From the NCBI GenBank assembly GCA_038496445.1, contig JALMLS010000305.1, forward strand, positions 52,125 through 116,124: a DNA stretch of 64,000 nt, given 5' to 3'. Within the stretch, counting starts at the first letter, position 1, and each line of letters begins with the position of its first letter. The DNA comes from Trichosphaerium sp. ATCC 40318 (lineage: Eukaryota; Discosea; Flabellinia; Trichosidae). The notes beneath the pieces were generated by a model. It searched no databases, had not been told where the DNA came from, and was given only the letters and a program-made list of their open reading frames with translations. Positions 1 through 11,618 of this stretch are shown here, piece by piece. The translations under genes and the position numbers were made by a program.

Positions 1-1177
1 GCACCTCAAGGTGGTGTGGTAAACGCTTTTATTACAGGAATAGACACAGGATTTGAGTATCGGTCGCTCTCAAACACAAGTAATATCTTAGCGTGTACGA
101 TTATGTTTTCAACGATCATCCAACTAATGATACAATAGCATGTAATAATTCCAAGTATGGAGGAGATCCTGTAGCTCTAGAGTATAGTTTTGTACTTGAT
201 AGAGTGTTATACATACCGCATGATAGCAGAAAATTACTCTTAATTGATCCCTACACATGTGAGATTGTACGTCAGTATTTTTAGACTGTCGACGCGGCAG
301 ACACAAAACGCTTCTGTATTCCTGGAACATTCTTCTTCATTTAAATCCAGTTTACTCAGATCTTCTACGCGATACGGTTAAGGCCGCTGTCCGCTTAACT
401 GTCTTTTTAGGACAAGACATGCACGATCATTGTTCCTATGAAAGGATTGATGGTAGATAAAGAAAGTGGCAAAATATACGCTTTAGGGGATAAAGCTTCA
501 CTGTTTGTTTATGAGATAAATGTAGAAAATTGTAAAGTGAGAACAGTTTGTGCTGCTTCTAGATCTTCAAGACTTAGTGGTACGTCTTTTGTGAAACAAA
601 CCAAGAAGATATACTTTCAACAAAAATATAATCTAAAACTTGACAGGAGTGATTGTCAATGGTACTCTGTACCATAGTTCTTGGAAAGATACATTGGAAG
701 TTATGCCAGTTCTTCTACTTGGGTCTTGTCAAGTAGCACAGTCAATTGCAACAGTTAGGTGTCAAATTATTGGTATGTTACAAACACAACCATTGTACTA
801 ATTCAATTCATTCAGGAATGACAGCAATATCAGCAAATACTTTAATTGGTTCGTGCCATAATGACAAATATGTATCTATTGATATTGATACTGGCGTTGT
901 AAATGAGGTGACACCTATTCTTCAAAATAACGGGACCGAAGCACTATCTTCAATTAATTTTATTCCTCCACCAGTGGCACCAACAACAAACACTCCAACT
1001 AATGCAAGTCCATCAACCGCAGCTCCAACATATACACTTACTATTGAACCCACATCAAGCAATACATCAGAACCTACTGCACCAACGAATGCTAGTATAA
1101 AAAGTGCAAGCAATAGTATTGTTATGACTTTTTCGTCACTATTCTTCACTGTTTTGTTGCTCTTGGCACTAAAGTAA
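1..1177 (+). pseudogene. Decayed beta-propeller-like, C-terminally anchored surface protein (partial at left edge)
   Basis: The coding signal runs through several frames. Frame 1 from base 1 reads APQGGVVNAFITGIDTG and shifts near base 93 to a stretch containing LYIPHDSRKLLLIDPYTCEIV, then come further segments at 438-677 and 746-1177. The repeating 'value, KLYALG, IDIDTG' style is that of propeller blades, which is an inference from pattern. The last segment has a Thr/Pro/Ser-rich stalk (roughly 963-1100) and a hydrophobic end (SSLFFTVLLLLALK) before the stop, as in surface proteins held by a TM or GPI anchor. Frame changes near 93, 285, 380 and 700 have no convincing GT-AG introns, so I call it a broken gene. 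Its 5' end lies outside the window. Confidence 0.5.
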
Positions 1178-1576
1178 CGTAAAAAATGACCAGAAAAAAA
1201 CAATAAAACAAATACCTTAGTTTTACGTCTGAAACTTCTTTCTTTCTCAATTTTTTCTTATGCTGGAAGGGAAAAGTCATAGCTCTCTTGTTGGGACGAT
1301 TAGTACTCCAATGTTACTGGAGAATAGAAGATACAATAAAACGGTTTCTCTCAACTAACCAGAGAACAGCTTGAGACATACCTTCAGCCTGGAAAAATTG
1401 TTGCTATCCACGCTTGATAGTTTGTATATACCATGTAAAACGTGTTAAATACAATAATAATTTTAAACGGTTGTCAAATGAAATTCGGTTAACCTACTTG
1501 CAGCGTTCCAAAGCCTCTGTATCTATTATTGGAGCGGTAGTAAACACAATAAAGTATTTAGCGTTGACAATCAAGT
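1178..1576. other. Intergenic, no gene seen
   Basis: This stretch lies between the propeller-like remnant and the actin fragment. Nothing upstream of the fragment resembles the N-terminal two thirds of actin, and the actin reading frame is closed by several stops just upstream. Confidence 0.4.
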
Positions 1577-1885
1577 GTTTTGGTGCCTTTTACAGACTCA
1601 ATGATGAAGAGTGATGTGTACATCCGTAAGGACTTGTATGCTAACATTGTCCTCTCTGGAGGTTGCACAATGATTCATGGTATTGAAGATCGTATGCATA
1701 CGGAAACGATAGATCACGCTGCTCCAGGATACAATATAAGAGTAGTAGCTATGCCAGAGAGAAAACATGCCGCTTGGATTGGCGGTTCCATTCTTGTTTC
1801 TCTTTCTAATTTTCAGGAGAAGTGTATTACCAAACAAGATTACGATGAATATGGGCCATCTATTGTACACAAAAAGTGCTTGTAA
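1577..1885 (+). pseudogene. Actin C-terminal fragment
   Basis: The 3' end encodes about 100 residues that match the last quarter of actin: [20 protein letters not shown], then a GG-CTM-HGIEDRM stretch, [19 protein letters not shown], and a terminal [16 protein letters not shown]. Actin normally ends in a very similar IVHRKCF, so the C-terminus is complete. The nucleotide-binding N-terminal two thirds (of about 375 residues) are missing. Several normally invariant residues are changed, for example in the metal- and hinge-contacting region ([12 protein letters not shown] for a typical GTTMFPGIADRM). It is a truncated, diverged relic unless an exon lies far upstream. I see no start context or splice acceptor that would rescue it. 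Confidence 0.8.
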
Positions 1886-2182
1886 CGAGTATGCAGAAAA
1901 AAAAACCTGCTACCATCACGTGAATGTAAACTGCTTTCCATCTTTAAGTTCTTTTCGAAACTTGTCTCTGACTTGTTCGCCAACCGCTGTTTGTAAAGTT
2001 TCACGTGTTATTACTTATAAGTCATATCCGTACAGGATCTTTAATTTCTAATTTAACACTAACCCTAGGCATAAGTGTAAGCCCGAGAGTCTCTGATCAT
2101 AGCTAAGTTTGTTGCTAAGGCAGATAGCTGTTTTACTTAAGCGTACAATAGTATTCCTACAACACCATTTGCAGATAAAGCG

Positions 2183-3517
2183 ATGCTACGTTCTTCAAAG
2201 TATGTCTTCTGCCTACGTCTTAGGCTGTTTATCGCTCAATTAAGCAGAAACCCGTTTTATTGCACTGATACTATTCATAGGCCGTTGGTATTGCTTTGGC
2301 TACCGACAGAAATTATATTTTGTATACTGGCGTTATTAGACAAGAAATGCCGTTTATCAGCAACGTTTGTTTGTAAACTGTTCTCTACAATCATTTTAAA
2401 GCACTTGGGGTATTTAACAGTGAACGTCAAGTCAAGAGAAAGTCTGTTCAAACTACATGAAAGTCCTCTTTTAAAAAATACACAAGTGATTATTGATGGT
2501 TTTACAATGACTGAAGATGACTTTAAAAATCTATCTGGTGTTCATCACCTTGAAATAAACATAATTATGTCATTATCAAATGCAATGCTAGAACATATTT
2601 CAGGTATACATCATCTGAAAGTGCACTTATCAAAAAGTGACTGTAGTTTCAAATCACTTCATGGTATTCATACACTAATTACAGCAGGGTATTTTACAGA
2701 TACATGGCTTCAAGAAATTGGTAGCATCCATACAATCAATATTTCAGGGACAAATATAACAGATAAAGGACTTGCGGCACTCTCTGGAGTTCATACTATT
2801 AACTTATCTAATTGTGACAATATCACTGACAAAGGTGTCATTGCCATTTCAGGTAATGTACACAAGATACAGCTGAATAGATGTGATATTACAGATAAAA
2901 GCGTAAAAGTACTAACAAATGCAAGTTTCATATCTTGTTATGGCTGCAAAAAAATTACAGATGAAGGAGTAAAGTATCTGTTAACAAAAAATCAAACAAC
3001 TCACAAAATTAAAAAAATTGTACTAGATGACTGCACTCTAATATCAAACAACGTCTTGAAACTTTTGGCTGGTATACCTTGTATAGAGGTTTGTAATTGT
3101 ATACAACTAAAAGATGATACTTTATCATGTTTGGCAGGTGTACAGCATATTGATTTGAATGGTTGTACTTCAGTAACAAATGACGGGATAAAACAATTGG
3201 CAGGTGTAAAAGTGATTGATATTTCTTATCTTGACTGTGTTGATGATAGTACTTTAAAGGCACTTGCTGGAGTACATACAATCATGCTTGATGGTACACA
3301 TATGACAGATGAAGGTTTAGGATACTTAGTGGGTGTCAAATTCATAAGCCTTCATTATTGTGAAAAGATAACAGACAAAGGAGTGAGCAGTCTTATTGGT
3401 GCTAAGACAACTGGTCTACAACACTGCTCTCAAATCACAAAGACGATGATTAACTATCTAGGATGCAACATATTTAACACAAACTTTTGGCCTGTTTTTG
3501 ACCACACTTGCAGATGA
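2183..3517 (+). CDS. F-box / leucine-rich-repeat protein (intact)
   Basis: A single uninterrupted 444-residue ORF. An F-box lies around residues 37-75 (LLWLPTEIIFCILALLDKK and the following helices), the usual Skp1-binding adaptor motif. From about residue 110 to the end come LRR units with the spacing 'GVHTINLSNC..ITDKGV.AISG', the AMN1/cysteine-containing LRR style. Proteins with this layout act as substrate-recruiting subunits of SCF ubiquitin ligases; that role is inferred from architecture. There is no signal peptide or TM segment of note. It is the only intact member among at least four F-box/LRR genes or remnants here (12143-13319, 50450-51786, 51898-52008), and its repeats have diverged more than those of the copy at 51 kb. 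No intron is needed. Confidence 0.85.
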   Translation: MLRSSKYVFCLRLRLFIAQLSRNPFYCTDTIHRPLVLLWLPTEIIFCILALLDKKCRLSATFVCKLFSTIILKHLGYLTVNVKSRESLFKLHESPLLKNTQVIIDGFTMTEDDFKNLSGVHHLEINIIMSLSNAMLEHISGIHHLKVHLSKSDCSFKSLHGIHTLITAGYFTDTWLQEIGSIHTINISGTNITDKGLAALSGVHTINLSNCDNITDKGVIAISGNVHKIQLNRCDITDKSVKVLTNASFISCYGCKKITDEGVKYLLTKNQTTHKIKKIVLDDCTLISNNVLKLLAGIPCIEVCNCIQLKDDTLSCLAGVQHIDLNGCTSVTNDGIKQLAGVKVIDISYLDCVDDSTLKALAGVHTIMLDGTHMTDEGLGYLVGVKFISLHYCEKITDKGVSSLIGAKTTGLQHCSQITKTMINYLGCNIFNTNFWPVFDHTCR

Positions 3518-4004
3518 AGGCACGATAAGGTTAGACATTTGTGTATGGATAATATGGTACACCTGACTTTTTTCTCAGCCTCTAGGAGGACGTAGATCAA
3601 AATAGGGATTTATGGTTTTGTAGAAGAAGAACGTGATAGTGTTCTTCCAATATGGAATAACATGAATAAAATGTTGAATTAACAAGGTGCAACATCTTTT
3701 TTACAAGGAAAATCACATTAAATTACTCACCAAAATTCATTAAAGAGAATGTTAAACGTGATTTTTTTTTCTGTACGAGAGAGAGATCTTCACCCAACCA
3801 ACTTCTTCTTCTTCAAAAATCTGTTATGTTATTCATGATGAAGACTAAAAAAAACAATTCAAAAGAGGAAAAAAATAGGAAAAAAAACCCCAAAAGCGCC
3901 TCCAACCAAAGTTGCCAATGGCTGTCTGTCGACAAGGAACTTTTTTTTTTCAAGTTAAAATGTATTGAAGCTTTGAGAAGACATTTATTGACAATGAAGC
4001 ACAA
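3518..4004. other. Intergenic, low-complexity A/T tracts
   Basis: Homopurine and homopyrimidine runs (for example 3755-3780 and 3840-3890) dominate. The short ORFs on both strands are compositional (K/N- or F-rich) and I see no gene. Confidence 0.5.
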
Positions 4005-6303
4005 TTATTCTTCCGTAGAAGTAGCCTCTTTTGGACTGGTTCTTCGTAATACGTAAGGTACAATTGCATGTCTTAACTTTGGCACAAAGAAAATCACAAG
4101 AAGACCAACAACCATCTAAGAGTTGTAAACGGGTTGATTACAACAAGCAAAATACTGACATACCAACACAATAAGACCAAATACAACACCTAATATCATA
4201 CCAACATTCACCTTTTCAGGCCTGCTACCGCAACTATCAGGTCTTGATGCAATGACAAATATGCTTCAGCAAAAACAAAGTTAGTTAGATCACTACTCAA
4301 AAAGAGGGTTAAACGTACGATGAAAGTGTCCTATCAAGCCTGGCTATTACACACTCTTTTGGTTGAACCAGTGTAATATTACCGGTTATGGTGCCTGTGT
4401 TACTTCTCATTACTTCTATGCGCATATCACCAATTGCTGTATCAGCATAATTAAAGAAATCAATGATGAATGTTGTATCTGGTGGTATCACAATATATCC
4501 TACAGTTAATAAATTAAAACAATATCTAACTACATTGATATGTCACCTTCAACTTCAAGAAAGCCTCCTGGTGTAATTGTAGCTGTACCAGAGTGGATGA
4601 AGTCCCCGTCTAATGTTAAAGGACTAGATAGCACTATTTGGTTTGGCAGAGTTCCAGTTGTAGGTGTGGTTGTTGGAGAAACAGAGGGCTCTACTGTATT
4701 TTCATAAGAAAACAGATTTGTAGTTAACAAATACATTACCACAATACGCTTCATTGTCACATGTGACTTGTAAATTTCGTTAGATGCTTTTAATAATGAC
4801 TTTTGAACATTACCAGTTGTGTTGCACTTTTCAAAGAATGTATTTAAATAGCAGTCGCCAAGTCCACATGTGAAATTATTTGGCATGCCAGTACAGGAAA
4901 ATACAGTACCTGTGATTTCTAAAAGTGGGATTAAATCTATGTAAAGGTGTTGTGGATACCATCAAGATGCCCGTTAGACAATTTTGTGTTCCTACAAAGG
5001 AGGTAAATATTGTGCAAAGGAATTCTGATTCTCTCACCGAATTGTAACGTTGGCACTAGCCCCACGCAGCGGAATACCACTTAGAATTGCTGAATTATTT
5101 GTTCTAAATAAGTATTGTAAAAAGGTACTGAGCAGGCAATAATACGTACACACAAGTATTATTCTCAAACACACAAGAGTCTATAACTAACTGATCAGAT
5201 GCAAACACATATTCTATTTTAAGGATAGTTATTACTGATTACTGTAAGTGATAGTACGTTTGCATGTGTTCTCATAAGGTGAGCTCACTTTGTTTCTCAC
5301 AAAAGTACTGTCTGTCATTTCTGTTTCACCTGCGTTTGCGTTCACAATCGCAAGATTAAACACATCAATGTCCTCAATCATACAAGATTTAATAACAGCC
5401 TAATCAGAATGAGATTAAAAATGCAAACACTTAAGTACTCTTTCAGCTTTTCCAGTATGAATGATAGTACCTATACTTGCCATTACTAAAAATCAAAGCA
5501 TAGTTACTCTTTGGTACAAGGTGTAATACATTGTGTCCAGTTGAAAGTAATCCGAGAAAATACACAGTTTTCCAAATGTATTACATCACTTGAAATGGAC
5601 AACGCAAAAGCAGATGGCAAAACCCCTAAAGGAATATATTCAAGAACAATATCTCTAAATGTCACATCTTTAAAAGTCACATTCACGCTATTGAACAGTT
5701 GTAAGCAATGCTCTCAATAATCTTTTGTGGGTAGATGTACCAGCCTAAAGAGGACCAGGCTACACCACGTCCAGTGAATGTCATGTTTCTAAGTGAAATA
5801 TATAAGCGTTGCTTTAAGTTCTTTTGTTGACTTGTACATACGTGATGGTAACATTTCCAAAGTAACGGACTTGTGAATAACAATCTCGAATCGTAAATCC
5901 TGATAATGAGATACTAATATTGTTTCCAGCGTATAAAGAATGCTGTGTATCACACGTGACATTTACATTGTACAAACCTAGAACAATAAATAACAAACGA
6001 TGAAAGTACATACAGCTTACCATAAATGTCAACACTTTTCGTGATGTAGCTAGGTATCCACTTTGTAAGGTTACCAAAAAACAAGTTTGTTGAGTTGAGA
6101 ATAAGCGTTGTGGGTTCTTCTTGTAGATAGCAACTAAGACTATTGCCACAAACGTGTTCACTTGAAGTTACGACTACAACATAAAATTACATGCGACCGT
6201 CACGTTATTATTGGTGATAACTAATATTCGTACTTGTGGTACCGCTAGTGGAGGCCACGATAGAGAAAATCAACAACAAAGCGCGGAAATCAAACAAATA
6301 CAT
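4005..6303 (-). CDS. Family A: secreted beta-helix protein with single C-terminal TM
   Basis: Multi-exon gene starting with a signal peptide (MYLFDFRALLLIFSIVASTS). The frame after exon 1 is kept open by a GT-AG intron of about 47 nt (roughly 6161-6207); without it an early stop follows. Downstream exons carry N-glycosylation-rich strands such as SLSGFTIRDC and FGNVTIT (5830-5990), typical of pectin-lyase-like right-handed beta-helices. A Pro/Thr linker (4640-4700) leads to a second small domain (4309-4630). A TM segment, VNVGMILGVVFGLIVL, is joined across an intron to MVVGLLVIFFVPKLRHAI, then a short cytosolic tail ends at 4005. Paralogue of 19261-21053, which shares the signal region, the TTLILNST motif, the SLSGFT strand and the FVPKLR end. 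A CACGTG lies 78 bp before the start. Probably a surface adhesin or receptor; ligand unknown. I did not check every internal exon, so decay cannot be excluded. Confidence 0.6.
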
Positions 6304-7642
6304 TTCTTATGAAACAGGATAACTCCACGTAATACGAAAAATCCTAGTTATGTAATGTTGAATCAGACGTTACGTGCTGTCACGTGATGTTTGAGAAAAA
6401 CAGTTTGAAAAAAAATGACATCCCAAAGCATTTGTGATTTGCTTATTTGCTTGTTACTATTATTGTAGTGACAACAATTAAAAGCTTGGTAATTACAATG
6501 CGTATTTGGTATCTTAATGTTGGTGTTTCTTGTGCACTGTAACAAACAACTTTAACCCCCCCGTATACAGGCGCACTAGTGTGTTACACGGTATGTATGA
6601 ATATTAGCTCCATTTACCTTCGTAAATCCTTTTAACAGCGAAACGAAGTTTGTATTGTGAAAGAAAAAACAATCAACAACATCAACAGATATACAGTATT
6701 GTGAGGCGATCAGTAGCCATCCGTCTTTTCACATAAAAACAACAGCCTAGACACATTTGATGTACTTCCAAGGCACTGAACAACGACCATTTGACAATGT
6801 GGTATGATTTCGTATACAACCATTTCACAAAGAGTTGTATTTTCGGGTTTTTTTCTGTTGAGTGGCTGACAAGCGTGTATTAGCTTCGCAGGTCACAAAC
6901 AGGTCAGTGCATTTCTATCCGCTGGACGGATTCTCTTGACCACACGAGCGAAGTGTTAAACACTCGGGTATTTATTGTAGTGTCTTTGAGACAGAGATTA
7001 GACACTAGTTTTGTAAAGTGTCATTACTACATTCAGTAACTCAGATCTATCACCAACTCTTCCATATCCTGTAAAGGTTCATAGCAGATTAGTCACTATA
7101 AAGCAAGTCAGGATATTAAGTAAATCCACATGGTTAATGCCAACAAGTGTTCTATGAGGATACCTAACGGGTAAGTCAAAAAGCAATACACGCCCTAATA
7201 TCCAGGATTAAAAGCAAGTAAAAAGTAATAGTATTTGTAAAGCCTGAGCATACCGAACGCTCTTGGTCAAAACAAACTTTATTGGAAGCAATATTGCAAA
7301 GTTGATTTACAGTAAGCTTAAGTTTACAAGGCACTCAGTTTATCAGATCTAACAGATCCTGACCTTGTGTTGCGTCAAAACGTTTCACTAAGCCGTAGTT
7401 GTTGTAGTTGATTTATCACTAAGCACTGACCAAGAACAACACCTGTACAGCCGTGAGATCTAGTCTAAAAAGAAAAGCTTTAAATTACTAATAGGGGCGT
7501 TCAGGGAGTTGTCAAAGTGTTATTTTATTCGAAGCCTAATGCAGTTTTATACATGCAACCATCTTGTACTATAGGGTTGAGAACACTTGTATCAATACCC
7601 TATAAAGTCAATATTTTAGATACTTGCTGTACTTAAAGAAAA
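6304..7642. other. Intergenic region upstream of family A gene
   Basis: About 1.3 kb with no supported gene on either strand. A CACGTG palindrome (6381-6386) lies 78 bp upstream of the family A start and may be a promoter element. A run of seven C at about 6554-6560 is unusual in this AT-rich DNA. Confidence 0.5.
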
Positions 7643-8484
7643 TTAAAATAAGCGTACAAGTCCTTCAATTATGCCTTTTACTTTGGTAATGAGTGCAGCT
7701 GGTGCTTTTGGTTCACGGTAGAATATCCATAAACCGCTATCGTTAATACCATCACCTTGACTGATGTTTAGTTTGAGAACTATTGTTGTTCGCCGCACCG
7801 GTTTTACATAATCCATTTGATGTGTTGATGGATGGTTGACCACCAACAACAACAGCCCATTGGTACACAAAATCTTCAATAGGGCCTGTAGCTACTACCC
7901 AGTATGGTCCGTAGAAGAATTCAGGTAACCAACAAGGTCCAACTATAGACGATAATAAGTAAAAGTAGAGTGGATCATGTGCATGAAATAAAAACTTTCG
8001 AAATAAAGATCTGCGTACCAGAAAGTTTCGAAGATAGCTCTTTGTCTACAACAGCGCACAAGTGAGCCTCGTGGGTGCCTTTGTTTACCTGTACATTTAT
8101 TAGACGCAATGGTTTTTCTGTTTTTCGGGAAAGAAGGAAAGAGATCGTACACCGCCTTGATTAGCATAGTTGTAAACTTTAACATTTCCAACACCTTCCC
8201 CTAAGGAATAATTTGTTGATACGCAATAGATTTCATCCGCAGGCAAATATTCGATAACCATTTGCTCTTGGGCATACCTAGCAGTCACGTGTTAGCTTTT
8301 AAAAAAGTACTAAATGAAGAAATAACTGCAAGACCAAGGAAGGCATAGAAACGCACCATTTGCCAAGGTAAGCGTCTAGCGTGAAGTTTGCTACCGGAGT
8401 AACAGTTTTACATTCGTAAGCATGTGCCACGCTTAAAAATAGTGCAGTTACAATAAAAAGAGAGCAAAGAAGGGAAGACGACAT
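7643..8484 (-). CDS. Secreted lipocalin (apolipoprotein D / Blc type)
   Basis: Five exons assemble cleanly: 8357-8484, 8151-8277, 8019-8088, 7808-7941 and 7643-7779. A signal peptide (MSSSLLCSLFIVTALFLSVA) is followed by FTLDAYLGKWYAQEQM, the lipocalin GxW motif of strand A. Next come CVSTNYSLGEGVGNVKVYN, VNKGTHEAHLCAVVDKELSS, FFYGPYWVVATGPIED-FVYQWAVVVGG and finally GLWIFYREPKAP before a C-terminal helix. This is the order of apoD and bacterial Blc: the YWVVA..YQWAVV strands and an LWI.YR.P closing motif with its conserved Arg. Lipocalins bind small hydrophobic ligands in an eight-stranded barrel; this one should be secreted or lumenal. Intron 4 (7780-7807) is only 28 nt with GT...AG ends and is needed to keep the frame. 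The length of about 195 residues fits the family. Confidence 0.87.
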
Positions 8485-9025
8485 GTTTCTTTCGTGTTTA
8501 TCCGGTGTAATGAACACGGAGAAATACAGAAAAGGAGCCTTAAACCTCAACTGACATATAAAGTCGAAACAAAGATTTACCGATGATGTGGCTGAGATAT
8601 TTAACTATAAAATAGATGAGGTCTATTACAATTAGACTAACCGCAATAATGTTACAGCCGGCAATAGAACAGTGCTTGCCAGCATCGTTGATATAGAGCG
8701 TTGATGGCCAAGTGCGGAAAATTATTGGTTAGGCACAAGAATATTCCAAAAGTGTTTCGACGGACAAATTAACACGTGTCGCCTAATTTATACTTTTTTT
8801 CTCGCTTTGGTTACTTTCAAATTCACTGTTGTTCAAAACAAGAAATAATACGAATTTTGGGCTTTTATTCAAGAACAAGAGGGGTTTGGGGCGATTTTTT
8901 GTGTTTTGAATAGCAGACTTGATACCAAAAAAACCAAAACTGCAATTAATCGCAGCATTGCACCCAAAAAAACTGGTCACGTGATAGATCAGGAAAAGTA
9001 TTGAACGAAATTAAACATAAATAAT
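8485..9025. other. Intergenic: lipocalin promoter region
   Basis: It separates the lipocalin start from the PurF stop, both minus strand. It holds an inverted CCAAT motif (ATTGG near 8727) and two CACGTG sites (8773-8778, 8978-8983), candidate control sites for the lipocalin or 3' context of PurF. No gene is seen. Confidence 0.45.
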
Positions 9026-11618
9026 TTACCAATCAATCTTGAGAGGATAGTCGCCTGTGAAACAAGCGCTACAGTGTCCAGTAGACTCTAAAGAACAACT
9101 GTTATGCCAAAAAAAACTGAAGAAAGAAAAACAATGTAGTACCTGATGTTTCGAGGCCTTCACGGACAGCCTTTAGCATACCGTCATGAGATAAGTAACC
9201 AAGAGAATCAGCGCCAATATGTTTAGCTATTTCATCGATTGTTTTGGTGTGAGCGATGAGTTCCTTAAAGATTATTCAGCGAACACAAAAAGTAAACGTG
9301 ACTAATGGTTTCATGTCCATACCTCCTTCTCTGAGATAGCAATACCCATGAAACATGGGTTTGTTACTGGAGGACTTGAAATACGAACATGTACTGATTT
9401 TGCACCTGCTGAACGTAATAACCGACATAGTTTGTTCAAGGTGTTTCCTAAAGTTAAACATCAAAAAAAAAATCCAAAAACCACAAAACTTCGCAGTACC
9501 TCTCACAATTGAGTCATCGATGACAATAATATCTCTTCCCTTTAGATTAGATACTAGTGGATTGTATTTAAGAGATATAGCATTCTTACGAAGCTCTTGA
9601 CCAGGCTATAAAATAACAAACGTTACTTATAATTTTTTTTTGTATTGTACGCTTACTTGAATAAATGTACGACCAATGTATCTGTTTTTACATAAACCTT
9701 CGTTGTACATGATACCTGTTTTTGCTGCATATCCGATAGCAGCTGGAATTGACGAATCAGGAACGCCCATAACCATCTAAAGAAAGAGTAAGATGCTAAA
9801 GTCATCTTTTACAATTTCATAGAAAATAAAATATTGTTTGATTCATAAGGGCGTACCGATACTCCTTTTGGTGGTGGATGTTCAATAGCGAGCTGTATAC
9901 CAAGTCTTTGTCTTACTGTATGTACAAGCTGATTTTCTAGAATTGAATCTGGTCGTGAAAAATAAACATATTCAAAAATGCAGAATGCTGTTTTCTTTGC
10001 AGGCTCTCTTCCAACAAATGACTTCAATCCTAATAAAAACAATCTCTTAGCATGCAAAAATAAAATGAATACCACAGGCAACAGCCTCAAAACAAAAGCA
10101 GCTACATGACACAAGAGAGCTTCGCATCGCGAAATGGTTTTTTGATTCTTTGAAAAGTTCAAATTGAATGCAAGTCTTTTGTCATTGAGCGTACCTGAGC
10201 TGTCTATTTTGAGTATTTCTCCTGGCCTGACCTCTCTTACATACTCAGCGCCTACAGTTTGAATAGCACAAGACTCTGAAGCAACAATGTAGCCTGCATC
10301 TTCAGGTAGACGCCCAATACATAGCGGTCTTAGACCATACATATCACGGGCTGCGTATACGGCATCTTTAGTCAGAACAACGAGTGCGTAGGCACCTGGA
10401 GGTTGTGTTACTGTTTTAAATGTCTCGCAGGGCATGCACTACGGACCATCTGACTCATGCATCAAGGCAGAGATACGTGATACCCAGTCAGGACCGTCCT
10501 TCTCTTTGTCTGGGATTGGTAAAGCCAACAGTTGCGCCATGACCTCAGAATCCGAGTTACGGAACATACCTAAGTAGAGGTTAATTAATACATACATAAG
10601 AACAAGATTTAAAGTAGTAACAGTCGAGGTTTTGCTACGTAAGAAACAAGGGAAAAAATTTTCTTTGAATGTTTTTCCGATACTCTTATCCCGCTATGAC
10701 GTACCAACACCTCTGTTTAGTAGCTTTTTCCTTAGTACATCTCCTTTTGTCAACTATAGTATAGTTATAAGCGTTTTAAAGCGAAAAATACGCAAATCAA
10801 ACAAACTGATGTGACATTTCTTATTTATGGATTAAGAATTTTCCATTGACGTACTTGGCCATTATGAGCTACACCAATACGTCCCCAGTTTGTTTCGATC
10901 AAAAAAGGTTGACAATTTTCAAGGTTAGAAGCACCGAAAGTTGAATATCTCACGTGTCCAATTGCGTGGTTACCAAGCAAGTTCTTCATCTTATCTTCTG
11001 TAAATACCTTGATACAGAGCGTGAGTTTAAATAGGGAAAGGTTGTAGGCCAATATTATGGTTTGAATCGAAATGATAGCGAAAATACGTTTTGGCGTAGC
11101 AAAAGGGTTTTTTGAGTTGGGTGGAGCGTAGTTTAGGTATTTAAAACGAGTTTACGTAAAAAGAAGCCCGAGAAACAAAAAAGGGGCGAGATCTCGAATA
11201 AAATAATACGAAGAGTGGAATTGCCGGTTGCTTGTGTTTTATGGCCACAAACAAGAGTTTGTCGGGCAATTCTTTGGTATTACTCGATTTTTCTTTAAAA
11301 AGTGCTTGAACGCTTTTTTACGCGTTATACCTGTGATACAAGTCCCATTCCGCGTTCGTAAAACATTTCGTCATGGTGTTGTGACGCAATGCCGGCACTT
11401 TCTTGTCCTCTATGCTGTAACGCATAGAGAGCGAAAAAGGTAAGCCTAGCAGCATCTGTATTGTTCGTGTACACTCTACAAAATAAAACGTGTTAAAAAC
11501 TTCTGATTATCGTTGCTAGCCCTTTTGAGCATTACCCGAAAACGCCACACTCATCTTGCGGTTTGTCTTCGTCTGTATAGTTGATAGTTGGCTTTCTATG
11601 TATTTTTACAGACATCAT
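9026..11618 (-). CDS. purF: Amidophosphoribosyltransferase (glutamine PRPP amidotransferase)
   Basis: Catalyses the committed step of purine synthesis, transferring glutamine amide nitrogen to PRPP. Twelve exons splice into one frame: 11536-11618, 11331-11475, 10855-11007, 10705-10753, 10447-10569, 10195-10410, 9857-10029, 9657-9776, 9500-9605, 9323-9447, 9143-9263 and 9026-9087. The N-terminus reads [13 protein letters not shown] then PQDECGVFG; the Cys is the Ntn nucleophile. [34 protein letters not shown] and GAYALVVLT follow in family order. The phosphoribosyltransferase half has [23 protein letters not shown], the PRPP loop [12 protein letters not shown], and [12 protein letters not shown] short propeptide precedes the Cys, so processing would expose it. 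An in-frame TAG at 10440-10442 is removed by a 36-nt intron (10411-10446, donor GTCCGT). About 450-460 residues, normal for the family. It shares its upstream region with the divergent F-box/LRR pseudogene. Confidence 0.95.

Noticed and set aside
10440-10442. In-frame TAG in PurF, possible stop-codon reassignment
   Set aside because: A 36-nt GT-AG intron removes it and joins HESD to [11 protein letters not shown] as expected, and TAG ends other genes here (for example the PPR gene).
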